The notes: generated from the sequence alone by a model not told the origin. 12,474 bases of DNA from Bacillota bacterium (GCA_030527065.1 JAUNBO010000021.1:1-12474); one strand, 5' to 3'. Shown: positions 6,983 to 12,474, counted from the first letter of the stretch. Numbers and translations are program-made.

Positions 6983-7976
6983 CGGGCAGGGTCCCTCCCA
7001 CCGACGCAGGGTCGGACTCATACAGCACCGTCAGGAAGCCGCCGATCTCTTCTTTTGCATCCTGGGCGCTCTTGTAAACAATGTTGCAATAGGGGATCGC
7101 CTGCTCCACCACGGCGGCGCTGGCGATAATGCCTTCCTGCTCCACCAGGGCGGCGGCAGCGGCAGGCTCCTCGTTGGCAAAGTTCACAGAAGCCTGATAG
7201 AGCTCCAGGAAGTCGGCTATGAACTGGGGGTTTTCCTCGGCAAAGGTCTTTTCCACCACCAGGCAGCCCATGGAAAGCACGCTTTCGCCGCCGGAGGCCG
7301 CAGTCCATTCTTCGGTGACGTCCAGCAGGATGGAAAGGTTTTCATTCTGGTTCAGGACCTGGGTGACGAAGGGCTGAGGAAGCACTGCCACCTCTGCGTC
7401 TCCCGCCAGCAGGGTCTGGGCCACGGTGGCGTGGTCCGGCAGGTAGTTCAAAGTCACTTGTTCCGTCAGTCCGTTCTGGGAGAGGATGTATTCCACGGCA
7501 TATTGGGGGACGCCGCCGGCGCCGCTGATGGCGACGGTCTTTCCCGCCAGATCCGCCAGGGAGGAAACGCCGGCCTCGGGAGAGCCGACCACATAGAGGA
7601 CGCCCAGGGTGTTCTGGGCCAGGAACTGGACGCCGCCCTCCGTTCTGTTGAACAGCACTGCCGCCGTGTTGGTGGGCAGGGCGGCGATCTGTATCTCGCC
7701 GTTGATGAGCTTGCCCGTAAGGGCGTCGGGGGCCTCCGCCACCATGTACTCCACGGCATAGGCGTCGCTGTTCAGGGCCTGGCCGCTGATGAGCTGGATC
7801 ATGCCTATGGAGGTGGGGCCGGCCAGGCCGGCGATCACCACGGAAACGGGCTCCGCCGGGGGCGCTGTCTCTGCCACATCTTCTTCGGCCTGACCGCCGC
7901 AGCCTGCCAGGACCAGACAGAGTGTCAGAATCAGGCACAGGGGCAGCAAAAGCTTTTTCACATTTTTCTTCTTCAT
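6957..7976 (-). CDS. ABC importer substrate-binding lipoprotein (NMT1/ThiY/SsuA-like)
   Basis: Extracellular, lipid-anchored binding protein that captures the ligand for the importer. The 339-aa precursor starts with a basic, hydrophobic signal and a lipobox LVLAGC, so C26 should be the lipidated residue. A Glu/Ala/Pro linker follows, then the periplasmic-binding fold. Motifs such as IAGLAGPTSIGMIQL, IQIAALPTN and LADLAGKTVAISGAGG are typical of NMT1/THI5-like and sulfonate-binding relatives. The start at 7976 has AAAGGAG nine bases upstream; an in-frame ATG 30 codons earlier would destroy the signal peptide and lies in the leader. It is first gene of the operon, behind a conditional terminator. 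Ligand unknown: sulfonates, pyrimidine precursors and guanidine-like compounds are all possible for this superfamily. Confidence 0.88.
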   Translation of the reverse strand: MKKKNVKKLLLPLCLILTLCLVLAGCGGQAEEDVAETAPPAEPVSVVIAGLAGPTSIGMIQLISGQALNSDAYAVEYMVAEAPDALTGKLINGEIQIAALPTNTAAVLFNRTEGGVQFLAQNTLGVLYVVGSPEAGVSSLADLAGKTVAISGAGGVPQYAVEYILSQNGLTEQVTLNYLPDHATVAQTLLAGDAEVAVLPQPFVTQVLNQNENLSILLDVTEEWTAASGGESVLSMGCLVVEKTFAEENPQFIADFLELYQASVNFANEEPAAAAALVEQEGIIASAAVVEQAIPYCNIVYKSAQDAKEEIGGFLTVLYESDPASVGGTLPDDSFYYEP

Positions 7977-8073
7977 TTTTTTCAGTCTCCTTTCTGTACG
8001 GCCCTGAGTCAGGCTTTCTTTATGTGCCGGTCGCGGAAGCGGCAAGACCGGCTTCGTCGCTTCCACTACCCAT

Positions 8074-8098
8074 AAAAAAAGCGCCGAAGAGCGGCGCC
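8074..8098 (-). terminator. Leader terminator of the ABC operon
   Basis: Read on the minus strand, GCGCCG, loop CTCTT and CGGCGC form a perfect 6-bp GC stem followed by seven T (8080-8074). It sits about 70 bases after the predicted transcription start and about 98 bases before the ATG of the first gene. It would therefore stop transcription before any gene is read unless it is prevented from forming. Confidence 0.8.
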
Positions 8099-8166
8099 GG
8101 AAACAGAAATTTCCTGTCGTTTTTGCGCCTTCCCTCTCAGAAATACATCTTTGACGTCAGTACAGC
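8074..8166 (-). promoter_or_regulatory. Candidate riboswitch or attenuator leader of the ABC operon
   Basis: The leader RNA has mutually exclusive folds. GGCGC (8129-8125) can pair with GCGCC in the left arm of the terminator (8098-8092), enclosing an inner ACAG/CTGT hairpin, and this would break the terminator. Just upstream are CTGAGAGGGAAGG and ACGACAGG. The arrangement is that of a transcription-control riboswitch or attenuator. Guanidine riboswitch classes are known to control importers and exporters, so a guanidine-type aptamer is one candidate; I could not match it to a consensus from memory. The TPP core is absent. The architecture is seen in the sequence; the ligand class is a guess. 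Confidence 0.55.
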
Positions 8167-8173
8167 CACCATC

Positions 8174-8201
8174 ATATTACCATAGCGCCGCAAAAAGTCA
8201 A
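8174..8201 (-). promoter_or_regulatory. Promoter of the ABC operon
   Basis: On the minus strand TTGACT (8201-8196) and TAATAT (8179-8174) are 16 bases apart. TGG directly before the -10 gives an extended -10 (TGn). The start site would be near 8166. The palindrome TGACGTCA (8152-8159) lies just past that start. Confidence 0.65.
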
Positions 8202-8202
8202 T

Positions 8203-8255
8203 ACGGCTTTTTTGGCCGTTACAGCGCCGCACTGCCCGTGTTGCTTTTTTACGGG
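8203..8255. other. Two small stem-loops with T-run loops
   Basis: ACGGC/GCCGT (8203-8219) and CCCGT/ACGGG (8235-8255) each hold a run of six T inside the loop, like the GCCCG-T6-CGGGC stem at 86-101 near the other repeat copy. They do not resemble terminators in either direction. No coding potential is seen. Confidence 0.4.
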
Positions 8256-8298
8256 GGCGCCGGGGGGACAGTCCGGCAAACCGCCCCCCTGGCGTCCC
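8254..8298. repeat. Strong hairpin containing repeat copy 2
   Basis: The G-rich arm 8254-8267 pairs with the C-rich arm 8284-8298 for 14 bp (one G-U, one bulged T at 8290), leaving a 16-base loop. The right arm and loop belong to the repeat shared with 37-78. Both strands give a strong fold. Confidence 0.7.
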
Positions 8299-8310
8299 TT
8301 GAATAGTAAC
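8271..8310 (+). repeat. Intergenic repeat, copy 2
   Basis: This is a 40-base near-copy of 37-78, in the same orientation, ending in the conserved TTGAATAGTAAC. Here the sequence just upstream completes a long hairpin with the repeat. It lies between the ABC promoter and the lexA terminator. Confidence 0.75.
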
Positions 8311-8337
8311 GGGCGGGGGGCGGCTCAGAAAGTATTG

Positions 8338-8370
8338 AAAATCGAAAGGGGACGGCGAAGGGCCGTCCCC
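8338..8370 (-). terminator. lexA: Terminator after lexA
   Basis: On the minus strand GGGGACGGC and GCCGTCCCC form a perfect 9-bp stem with loop CCTTC, followed by TTTCGATTTT. It lies about 60 bases after the lexA stop. A 12-bp palindrome, CCTGCCGGCAGG (8419-8430), lies between them without a T run. Confidence 0.75.
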
Positions 8371-8432
8371 GGACAGGGTCTCGTTTGAAGTGAATGGCCG
8401 GCGGCCGGGTCTTGCGCCCCTGCCGGCAGGCC

Positions 8433-9101
8433 TCAGGAAAAGTAACGGAACACGCCCTTTACCAGCCCCAGGATCTTTACATCCCGGACCAGGATGGGGC
8501 TCATGGACGGGTTTTCCGGCTGAAGGCGGATGTGGTCCCCTTCGTGATAAAAGGTTTTCACCGTGGCCTCGCTTTCGAAGCCGTCTACCATGGCCACCAC
8601 GATCTCGCCGTTGCGGGCGGTGTTCTGCTGCTTGACCAGAATGTAGTCTCCGTCCAGGATGCCGGCGTCCACCATGCTGTCTCCCCGGACGGTGAGCATG
8701 AAATGAACGCCGCCGCTGAGATACCGGGAGGGAACGGGGAAGCTGTCCTCTATGTTTTCCTCCGCCAGGATGGGAGTGCCCGCCGCAATGCGTCCCACCA
8801 CGGGAATGGGCTCGGCGTCGGCATAGGCCGGCGTTTCTTCTTCCGCTTCATAGTGGCTGTTCCGCTGATCCAGGCGGTTTTCGCTTTCAAAATCCAGGAT
8901 CTCTATGGCCCGGGGCTTGGACGGGTCTCTGCGAATGAAGCCCTTTTTTTCCAGGTTGGCCAGGTCCGTATGGGCCGTGGAGGTGGATCTGATGCCCAGG
9001 GAATTGCACATTTCCCGGACTGTGGGGGGATACCCCTTCTGCTTGATTTCTTCCTTCATATATAGGAGGATCTTCTTTTCCCGTTCCTTCAGGTTCTCCA
9101 T
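8433..9101 (-). CDS. lexA: LexA repressor, SOS regulator
   Basis: Repressor of the DNA-damage response that cleaves itself when stimulated by RecA filaments. The 222-aa chain has an N-terminal winged helix (YPPTVREMCNSLGIRSTSTAHTDLANLEKKGFIRRD, about 24-59). A linker of acidic residues follows, longer than in E. coli LexA. The cleavage site is A107-G108 in GRIAAGTPILAEENIED, and the catalytic pair is S142 (RGDSM) and K182 (EATVK). All self-cleavage residues are present, so it should be a functional LexA and not a non-cleavable relative. It stands alone: the ABC operon lies downstream with its own promoter, and the sigma-54 operon diverges upstream. A LexA box over its own -35 implies autorepression. 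Confidence 0.97.
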   Translation of the reverse strand: MENLKEREKKILLYMKEEIKQKGYPPTVREMCNSLGIRSTSTAHTDLANLEKKGFIRRDPSKPRAIEILDFESENRLDQRNSHYEAEEETPAYADAEPIPVVGRIAAGTPILAEENIEDSFPVPSRYLSGGVHFMLTVRGDSMVDAGILDGDYILVKQQNTARNGEIVVAMVDGFESEATVKTFYHEGDHIRLQPENPSMSPILVRDVKILGLVKGVFRYFS

Positions 9102-9155
9102 GAACTGTCTACCGCCTTTCTGGATCGAAGTGGAAACGCAGCCGGATTTTTAAAA

Positions 9156-9184
9156 AGTATAGCACGAAAAGAACAAAATGTAAA
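9156..9184 (-). promoter_or_regulatory. lexA: Promoter of lexA
   Basis: On the minus strand TTTACA (9184-9179) and TATACT (9161-9156) are 17 bases apart, a good sigma-A promoter. The leader to the lexA ATG is about 50 bases, with GAAAGGCGG close to the start codon. Confidence 0.75.
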
Positions 9185-9194
9185 CATTTGTTCT
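9170..9194 (-). promoter_or_regulatory. LexA operator (SOS box) at the lexA promoter
   Basis: GAACAAATGTTT on the minus strand (9193-9182) fits the Gram-positive/clostridial SOS box GAAC-N4-GTTT. It is part of a larger imperfect palindrome, AGAACAAAATGT and ACATTTGTTCT, spanning 9170-9194. It covers the -35 element of lexA, so binding would block RNA polymerase and give autoregulation. Confidence 0.7.
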
Positions 9195-9334
9195 GAAAAA
9201 AAGGAACAAAAAATCAAAACAAAAGTGATACAAAAATAAATCCATAGATACGATTTTGAATCAAGGCTAAAAAGAATGCAAATTTCAAGAAAAAGAAAGA
9301 AGAATGAAAAAGAATCACAGAAAATGAGGAAAGT
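9195..9334. other. A-rich, purine-skewed spacer between lexA and the sigma-54 operon
   Basis: About 140 bases of A-rich sequence with short A tracts, in sharp contrast to the GC-rich surroundings. No convincing gene is present on either strand. It includes CGATTTTGAATC (9251-9262), which resembles the inverted repeat at 9335-9352. The A tracts may bend DNA between an enhancer and the sigma-54 promoter; this is inferred. Confidence 0.4.
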
Positions 9335-9352
9335 CGATTCAGCTTCGAATCG
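9335..9352. promoter_or_regulatory. Candidate activator site upstream of the sigma-54 promoter
   Basis: CGATTC and GAATCG form a perfect inverted repeat with a 6-base spacer, centred about 145 bases before the predicted sigma-54 start site. That is the usual distance for an enhancer-binding activator. The regulator gene is not in the window. Confidence 0.4.
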
Positions 9353-9416
9353 GCTATTTAGCACGGCACAGTAATGAAATTTTTTCCAGAACGGACAGGC
9401 GTGCCGGGAAAGCATT

Positions 9417-9440
9417 GGAACTGCATGGTTCCGGAACTGC
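9417..9440. promoter_or_regulatory. GGAAC inverted repeat upstream of the sigma-54 promoter
   Basis: GGAAC-TGCATG-GTTCC (9417-9432) is a perfect 5+5 inverted repeat, followed directly by another GGAACTGC (9433-9440). It is centred about 60 bases before the predicted start, so it could bind an activator or repressor. A longer-range CGGCAC/GTGCCG pair (9364-9369 and 9401-9406) lies upstream. Confidence 0.4.
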
Positions 9441-9460
9441 CCTCCAAGGGGAGCGGCGCT

Positions 9461-9477
9461 TTGGCACAGGAATTGCT
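9461..9477 (+). promoter_or_regulatory. Sigma-54 promoter of the aldehyde dehydrogenase-aminotransferase operon
   Basis: TTGGCACAGGAATTGCT matches the -24/-12 consensus (TGGCAC, five bases, TTGCW) at every conserved position. The start site should be near 9488, about 36 bases before the ATG. No comparable -35/-10 pair is visible nearby. Transcription should need RpoN and an ATP-driven enhancer-binding protein. Confidence 0.85.
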
Positions 9478-9523
9478 ATTATTTTAATTGTCCAATAATT
9501 TTAATCCTAAGGAGGAGTAAAAA

Positions 9524-10933
9524 ATGGCTATTGATTATGCAAAGTATGTAAGTGAGCTTGTGGCGAGAGCCAGAGCGGCCCAGGAAGTAGCGGAAGGCTA
9601 CGACCAGGCCAGAGTGGATGAGCTGACTGCAGCCATCGCTTATTGCACCACCAGACCCGAGTGGGCGCAGCAGGCTGCGGAAATGCTGGTGGAAGAGTCC
9701 GGCATGGGCATCGCCGCCAACAAGGTCGGCAAGATCTACACCAAGGTAAAGGGCGGCTATCGCGATATGAAGGGCTGCAAGTCCGTAGGACTGGTGGCTT
9801 CCGATGAAGCGAACAAGCTGTACACCTATGCCAAGCCCATGGGCGTCATCGGCGCCATCATCCCCGTCACCAACGGTGAAGCCACCCCCATTTTCAAGGC
9901 CAACGCCGCCATCAAGGGCCGGAACGCCATCATCCTGGCGCCCCATCCCAAGGCAGCCAAGACCAATATGTTCGTCACAGCCAAGATCAGAGAGACCTTG
10001 AAGAAGTACGGCGCTCCGGAAGATCTGGTCATTCCCATCGAGCCCGAGTATGTATCCATCGAGTGCTCCGGCGAGCTGATGAAGCAGGTGGATTTCGTAA
10101 TGGCCACCGGCGGAACTCCCATGGTCCGCGCAGCCTACAGCTCCGGGACCCCCACCATCGGCGTAGGCACCGGCAACGTGGTTTCCATCATCGATGAAAC
10201 CGCCGACCTGGAGCAGGCAGCCGACCTGATCATCGCTTCCAAGACCTTCGACCACGCCACCTCCTGCTCCACGGAGAACAACCTGGTGATCGTGGACGCC
10301 GTTTACGACAAGTTCATGGAGATCATGGTCGCCAAGGGCTGCTACCTCGTCAAGGAAGATTCCCCCGAGAAAGAAAAGATGCTCAAGGCCCTGTGGCCCA
10401 ACACCCCCAACGATCACGTGCTGAACAGGCACATCGTGGCTCAGTCCGCCGCCAAGATCGCAGAGATCGCCGGCATCAATGCGCCCAAGGACGTAAAACT
10501 GATCCTGGTGGAAGAGAACGGCGGCTACGGCAACGAGTATCCTCTCACCGGCGAGAAGCTGTCTCCGGTTTCCGGCGTCAGAAGAGTGAAGGATTTTGAT
10601 GCGGCGTTCAAAGCTCTGGAGAACATCCTGGACTATCAGGGTCTTGGCCACAGCTGCGGCATCCACACCAAGCTGGAAGAGAGAGCCCGTTACATGGCCG
10701 AGCATGTAAAGACCACCAAGGTCATCATGAACATGGCTCAGTCTCTGGTCAACAGCGGCGCATGGCACTGCGGATTCCCCATGTCCATGACACTGGGCTG
10801 CGGCACCTGGGGCCACAACAGCATTTCCCACAATGCCAACTGGCACGATCTGCTGAACTTCACCTATCTGGCCTTCCCCAACGGGCAGACCGCTCCCACC
10901 GACGAAGACCTGTTCGATGGCAAGACCTACTAA
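9524..10933 (+). CDS. Aldehyde dehydrogenase, CoA-acylating type (SucD/SauS-like)
   Basis: Probably oxidises an aldehyde with NAD(P)+ and coenzyme A to an acyl-CoA. The 469-aa length and motifs fit the CoA-acylating branch that includes succinate semialdehyde dehydrogenase SucD and sulfoacetaldehyde dehydrogenase SauS. These are KPMGVIGAIIPVTN near 104-117, IKGRNAIILAPHPKA, ATGGTPMVRAAYSSG, catalytic C248 in ATSCSTEN, and the C-terminal LGCGTWGHNSIS. There is no alcohol dehydrogenase domain, so it is not AdhE, and no shell-targeting peptide or compartment genes are seen. GGAGGAG precedes the ATG. The neighbouring omega-aminotransferase suggests its aldehyde comes from taurine, beta-alanine, GABA or a similar amine. 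Codons are strongly biased, suggesting high expression. The substrate is not proven. Confidence 0.85.
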   Translation: MAIDYAKYVSELVARARAAQEVAEGYDQARVDELTAAIAYCTTRPEWAQQAAEMLVEESGMGIAANKVGKIYTKVKGGYRDMKGCKSVGLVASDEANKLYTYAKPMGVIGAIIPVTNGEATPIFKANAAIKGRNAIILAPHPKAAKTNMFVTAKIRETLKKYGAPEDLVIPIEPEYVSIECSGELMKQVDFVMATGGTPMVRAAYSSGTPTIGVGTGNVVSIIDETADLEQAADLIIASKTFDHATSCSTENNLVIVDAVYDKFMEIMVAKGCYLVKEDSPEKEKMLKALWPNTPNDHVLNRHIVAQSAAKIAEIAGINAPKDVKLILVEENGGYGNEYPLTGEKLSPVSGVRRVKDFDAAFKALENILDYQGLGHSCGIHTKLEERARYMAEHVKTTKVIMNMAQSLVNSGAWHCGFPMSMTLGCGTWGHNSISHNANWHDLLNFTYLAFPNGQTAPTDEDLFDGKTY

Positions 10934-10969
10934 GGCCTGCCGGAAAGTATAATTTAGGAGGATATCAAA

Positions 10970-12301
10970 ATGTCGAAAGTAATCGAAGACGGCAAAAAAT
11001 ATAACTTATATTCCTGGTCAGCCCAGGGCAAATTGAATCCCGCCAACGTCGTCAAGTCCGAAGGCATCTACTTCTGGGACGAGGACGGCAAAAAGTATTA
11101 TGACATGTCCGCTCAGTTGGTCAATATGAACCTGGGCCACGGCAACAAGAAGATCATCCAGGCCATCAAGGACCAGGCTGACAAAATGGCTTTCATCGCT
11201 CCTTCCTTCTCCTGCGACGTCCGCAGCGAGGCGGCCAAGCTCATCGTAGAGCGGTCCCAGATGGAAGGCGCCAAGGTCTTCTTCACCAACGCCGGTGCGG
11301 AAGCCAACGAAAACGCCATCAAGATGGCCAAGGCCTATACCGGAAAGTGGAAGATCTTCTCCATGTACCGTTCCTATCACGGAGCCACCTACGGCGCCGC
11401 CAACCTGACCGGCGAGCCCCGCCGCTTCATCAATGAGCCGGGCGTCCCGGGCTTCATCAAGTTCGACGGTCCCTATCCCTACAGAGCCCCCAAGGCCCTC
11501 TGGGAGAAGTTCAAGGATGAGAGCGAAGTCACCGCTTTCTACCTGGAGCTGCTGGAGAATCAGGTGCTTTATGAAGGCCCCGATCAGATCGCAGCCATCT
11601 TCCTGGAGACCGTAGTCGGCTCCAACGGCGTCCTGGTGCCCCCCAAAGGCTACATGGAAGGCGTAAGAGCCATGTGCGACAAGTACAACATCTGCATGGT
11701 CTGCGACGAAGTCATGTCCGGCTGGTTCCGTACCGGCAAGTGGTTCGCTTTCCAGAACTGGGACATCAAGCCCGACCTGGTCAGCTTTGCCAAAGGCGTC
11801 ACCTGCGGTTATGTGCCTCTGGGCGGCGTCATCGCCTCCAAGAAGGTCGCCGATTTCTTCAACGATCACAAGATGTTCTGCGGGCTCACCTACAGCGCTC
11901 ATCCCATGGGCTGCGCCGCTGCCATCGCCGCCATCCACGAATACGAAGATCAGAAGATCGCCGATAACGTGGCCAAGGTCGGCAAGGTCCTGGCAGAAGG
12001 CCTGGAAGCACTGAAAGCCAAGCATGCCTGCGTAGGCGACGTCCGCTACACGGGACTGTTCTCCATAGTGGAATTCGTAAAAGACAAGGCCACCAGAGAG
12101 CCTCTGGTATCCTTCGGCAAGGATCCGGAAGGCATTATGCCCAAGGTCATCGGCATGCTGAAGGCGGAAGGCTTCTACACCTATTCCCACGAGAACATGA
12201 TCCACGTATCCCCGTGCCTCATCATCACCGAGCAGGAGATGAAGGAAGCCCTGGCCATGCTGGACAAGGTCTGCGATTCCATCGACAATATGATCAAATA
12301 G
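10970..12301 (+). CDS. Class III omega-aminotransferase (possible taurine/beta-alanine/GABA aminotransferase)
   Basis: PLP enzyme that moves the amino group of an omega-amino compound to a 2-oxo acid, producing an aldehyde. In the 443-aa chain, NLGHGNKKIIQAI is typical of fold-type I class III enzymes, and FFTNAGAEANENAIKMAK binds the PLP phosphate. YRSYHGATYGAANLTGEPRR, the PLP-ring aspartate D246 (CDEVMSGW) and the PLP lysine K275 (SFAKGVT) are intact. The YRSYHGATYGA-LTG-PRR pattern is that of the taurine/beta-alanine-pyruvate-like group. It starts 36 bases after the dehydrogenase with TAGGAGG eight bases before the ATG, so the two form an operon. The likely sequence is amine to aldehyde (this enzyme), then acyl-CoA (upstream enzyme). 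Taurine is suggested mainly by family resemblance; GABA or beta-alanine remain open. Confidence 0.87.
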   Translation: MSKVIEDGKKYNLYSWSAQGKLNPANVVKSEGIYFWDEDGKKYYDMSAQLVNMNLGHGNKKIIQAIKDQADKMAFIAPSFSCDVRSEAAKLIVERSQMEGAKVFFTNAGAEANENAIKMAKAYTGKWKIFSMYRSYHGATYGAANLTGEPRRFINEPGVPGFIKFDGPYPYRAPKALWEKFKDESEVTAFYLELLENQVLYEGPDQIAAIFLETVVGSNGVLVPPKGYMEGVRAMCDKYNICMVCDEVMSGWFRTGKWFAFQNWDIKPDLVSFAKGVTCGYVPLGGVIASKKVADFFNDHKMFCGLTYSAHPMGCAAAIAAIHEYEDQKIADNVAKVGKVLAEGLEALKAKHACVGDVRYTGLFSIVEFVKDKATREPLVSFGKDPEGIMPKVIGMLKAEGFYTYSHENMIHVSPCLIITEQEMKEALAMLDKVCDSIDNMIK

Positions 12302-12324
12302 CCATAGATCATTTGTTTCAGGGG

Positions 12325-12353
12325 AAGAGTCGCTTCGGCGGCTCTTTCTCTTT
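12325..12353 (+). terminator. Terminator of the dehydrogenase-aminotransferase operon
   Basis: A 9-bp stem (AAGAGTCGC with GCGGCTCTT, one G-U) closes on a stable UUCG tetraloop and is followed by TCTCTTT. It starts 24 bases after the aminotransferase stop. Confidence 0.8.
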
Positions 12354-12380
12354 GCAAAAATTTCTTTTTCATGCTATGCT
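12352..12380 (+). promoter_or_regulatory. Possible promoter for the next gene
   Basis: TTGCAA (12352-12357) and TATGCT (12375-12380) are 17 bases apart, with TGC directly before the -10 (extended -10). It overlaps the end of the terminator tail. A GC-rich leader of about 70 bases follows. Confidence 0.5.
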
Positions 12381-12457
12381 TTATAGGAAGAGCGAAAAGG
12401 ACGGGGCGCCGCCGCCGGAGGGGGGCGGTCTGCGGTCTGGCGGAAAGGAGAAGGACG

Positions 12458-12474
12458 ATGGCGGATTTTAAGGA
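12458..12474 (+). CDS. Start of an unidentified gene (cut by the window end)
   Basis: An ATG at 12458 follows AAAGGAGAAGG at a good distance and reads MADFK before the window ends. A promoter candidate lies upstream. Five codons are too few to identify it. Confidence 0.55.

Noticed and set aside
8135..8140. CTGAGA on the minus strand, as in TPP riboswitches
   Set aside because: The rest of the TPP core (the GGGTGC-like and CCTGATCTGGATAATNCCAG-like blocks) is absent from the leader, so a short match is taken as chance.
8151..8180. Possible plus-strand promoter TTGACG ... TATTAC
   Set aside because: Spacing is 18 and the -10 is weak; the bases overlap the better minus-strand promoter of the ABC operon, and no plus-strand gene follows before antisense lexA.
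8419..8430. 12-bp palindrome CCTGCCGGCAGG just after lexA as a terminator
   Set aside because: No T run on either side; the hairpin at 8338-8370 is a better terminator for lexA.
9479..10846. Long open frame on the minus strand across the aldehyde dehydrogenase (455 codons)
   Set aside because: It lies antisense to a clearly conserved gene, has Gly/His/Asp-rich low-complexity content, no family motifs and no ribosome site. It reflects the GC-rich codon use of the real gene.
1..12474. CRISPR array, tRNA, rRNA, insertion sequence, prophage or defence genes
   Set aside because: No regularly spaced repeats, no tRNA-like cloverleaf recognised, and no transposase, integrase or known defence domains in any credible open frame.

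Overview
The window looks like a chromosomal segment of a moderately GC-rich member of the Clostridia (Firmicutes). The signs are Gram-positive style Shine-Dalgarno sites (AAGGAGG), RNase Y, a LexA whose promoter carries a clostridial-type GAAC-N4-GTTT box, a rhodanese-less ThiI next to a NifS-like desulfurase, and a lipoprotein-type ABC binding protein. I cannot name the genus. Most of the content is housekeeping or common metabolism.

Layout. (1) 1-1904: a GC-rich intergenic repeat, a good sigma-A promoter, the RNase Y gene rny (whose start codon is a real problem, see findings) and a terminator. (2) 1957-5476, plus strand: a NifS/IscS-like cysteine desulfurase, ThiI (together the sulfur supply and transfer for 4-thiouridine in tRNA) and a ROK-family sugar kinase, probably glucokinase. 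(3) 5473-8201, minus strand: an ABC importer operon of the nitrate/sulfonate/taurine/NMT1 superfamily (lipoprotein, permease, ATPase). Its promoter is at 8174-8201 and its leader holds a terminator with a competing antiterminator, so it looks like a riboswitch or attenuator. The operon meets the ROK gene tail to tail with overlapping stop codons (TTAA). (4) 8201-8432: an intergenic stretch with a second copy of the repeat, here inside a very strong hairpin, followed by the lexA terminator. (5) 8433-9194, minus strand: lexA with a LexA box over its own -35. (6) 9195-9523: an A-rich regulatory region ending in a textbook sigma-54 promoter with several upstream inverted repeats. (7) 9524-12353, plus strand: a two-gene operon of a CoA-acylating-type aldehyde dehydrogenase and a class III omega-aminotransferase, closed by a UUCG terminator. 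(8) 12354-12474: a promoter and the first codons of another gene.

How they work together. The aminotransferase would turn an omega-amino compound (taurine, beta-alanine or GABA type) into an aldehyde, and the dehydrogenase would oxidise it to an acyl-CoA. The sigma-54 promoter and the strong codon bias of both genes suggest an inducible, highly expressed catabolic route. The ABC importer could supply a small nitrogen or sulfur compound, but it is separated by lexA and a linkage is only a guess. The most interesting points are the missing canonical start of rny, the attenuator leader of the ABC operon, the sigma-54 control region with its uncharacterised aldehyde/aminotransferase pair, and the hairpin-associated intergenic repeat.
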